Of a stretch of 6,573 nucleotides of DNA, positions 6,135 through 6,573 are shown one piece after another (position 1 is the first letter of the stretch; every line of letters begins with the position of its first letter). The DNA lies in the NCBI GenBank assembly GCA_016882185.1, contig VHCC01000044.1, forward strand, positions 1 through 6,573, given 5' to 3'. Both the position numbers and the translations under genes were made by a program. The DNA is from Candidatus Pelagibacterales bacterium. Its GTDB lineage: Bacteria > Pseudomonadota > Alphaproteobacteria > Pelagibacterales > Pelagibacteraceae. The notes below the pieces were generated by a model. That model was not told the DNA's origin. It saw nothing but the letters and a program-made list of their open reading frames with translations, and ran no database searches.

Positions 6135-6573
6135 TTATCTAAAATAATTTTTTATAATTTCAATAAAGTTTTTGCTTTTTAAAGAAGCTCCACCAATTAA
6201 AAAACCTGATATTAAACTATTCTCACCCAAAGTTGCAACATTATCTGGAGTAACAGACCCTCCATATATCAAAATGGGTGAATTGACTTTATATTTTTCC
6301 CACAAAAATTTTTTTAACTTCGTATAAATTTGATCTAAATAATTATTTGAGGGAACTATACCAGTTCCTATGGACCAAATTGGCTCATATGCAATAATCA
6401 AATTATCAAAATTAATTTTTTTATCTATAGAATTTAAAATTTGTTTTTTTAAAATTTTAAATGAAAGATTTTTTTTTTTTTGAGATAAATTTTCACCAAT
6501 ACAAAAAATAACTTTAAGTTTATTTTTTATAGCTATACTAATTTTTTTTTTTATAGTTTTTTTATTTTTGTCT
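6135..6573 (-). CDS. tpiA: Triosephosphate isomerase, 5' end outside window
   Basis: TpiA (EC 5.3.1.1) interconverts dihydroxyacetone phosphate and glyceraldehyde 3-phosphate. About 145 C-terminal residues are visible in an open frame reaching the window edge. A TTG at 6401-6399 could be mistaken for a start, but it is an internal leucine, since conserved sequence lies upstream: VIFCIGENLSQKK matches the family CIGE motif. Downstream are LIIAYEPIWSIGTG, carrying the catalytic glutamate (in AYEP) and the phosphate-gripping loop 6, then ILIYGGSVTPDNV and GFLIGGASL, the two phosphate-binding motifs. Loop 6 has Ser where the commonest form has Ala (WAIGTG). TpiA is usually about 250 residues, so some 100 N-terminal residues, including the catalytic lysine and probably the catalytic histidine, are outside the window. 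Runs of 11 and 13 T on the plus strand encode lysine-rich stretches here. Confidence 0.96.
   Translation of the reverse strand, partial: DKNKKTIKKKISIAIKNKLKVIFCIGENLSQKKKNLSFKILKKQILNSIDKKINFDNLIIAYEPIWSIGTGIVPSNNYLDQIYTKLKKFLWEKYKVNSPILIYGGSVTPDNVATLGENSLISGFLIGGASLKSKNFIEIIKNYFR

Noticed and set aside
6135..6401. tpiA as a truncated 88-residue gene starting at TTG 6401
   Set aside because: The frame stays open to the window edge and carries the conserved CIGE segment upstream, so the gene is merely cut by the window, not truncated.

Overview
The window looks like ordinary chromosomal core sequence from a very AT-rich alphaproteobacterium with a streamlined genome. A SAR11 (Pelagibacterales) or similar marine lineage is my best guess. 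The grounds are the strong A/T bias (lysine, asparagine and isoleucine-rich proteins, runs of up to 13 A or T inside genes), almost no intergenic DNA, and the gene order tpiA-secG-pyrG-kdsA-eno-ftsB-...-lipA-ratA, which I know from many alphaproteobacteria. The lineage is an inference from gene order and composition; there is no rRNA or other direct marker here.

Layout, read along the minus strand from the right edge: tpiA (cut by the window end), secG, pyrG, kdsA, eno, ftsB, lipA, ratA. All eight run the same way. The junctions are 3 nt, 54 nt, -4 nt, 2 nt, -4 nt, -4 nt and 1 nt, so the block is probably one transcript, or two if the only real gap (between secG and pyrG) carries a promoter. 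At the left edge a ninth gene, a CinA/PncC-type amidase cut by the window start, runs on the plus strand and converges on ratA, with the two 3' ends overlapping by 11 bp.

Functionally the block mixes central carbon metabolism (triosephosphate isomerase, enolase), CTP synthesis, Kdo synthesis for LPS (KdsA uses the PEP that enolase makes; CTP is later needed to activate Kdo), protein export (SecG), cell division (FtsB), lipoyl-cofactor synthesis (LipA), a ubiquinone-binding/RatA-like protein and pyridine-nucleotide salvage (CinA/PncC). This is shared-transcript housekeeping rather than a dedicated system.

I found no mobile element, CRISPR array, tRNA/rRNA, toxin-antitoxin pair, defence locus or unknown gene, and I do not think the window holds an undescribed system. 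The most informative points are: ftsB is fused by a 4-nt overlap directly to lipA, at the place where many alphaproteobacteria carry the pyruvate dehydrogenase genes; KdsA carries the full metal-ligand set of the metal-dependent class; and none of the starts has a visible Shine-Dalgarno sequence, with a candidate near-leaderless promoter in front of pyrG. No stretch over 54 nt lacks a gene.
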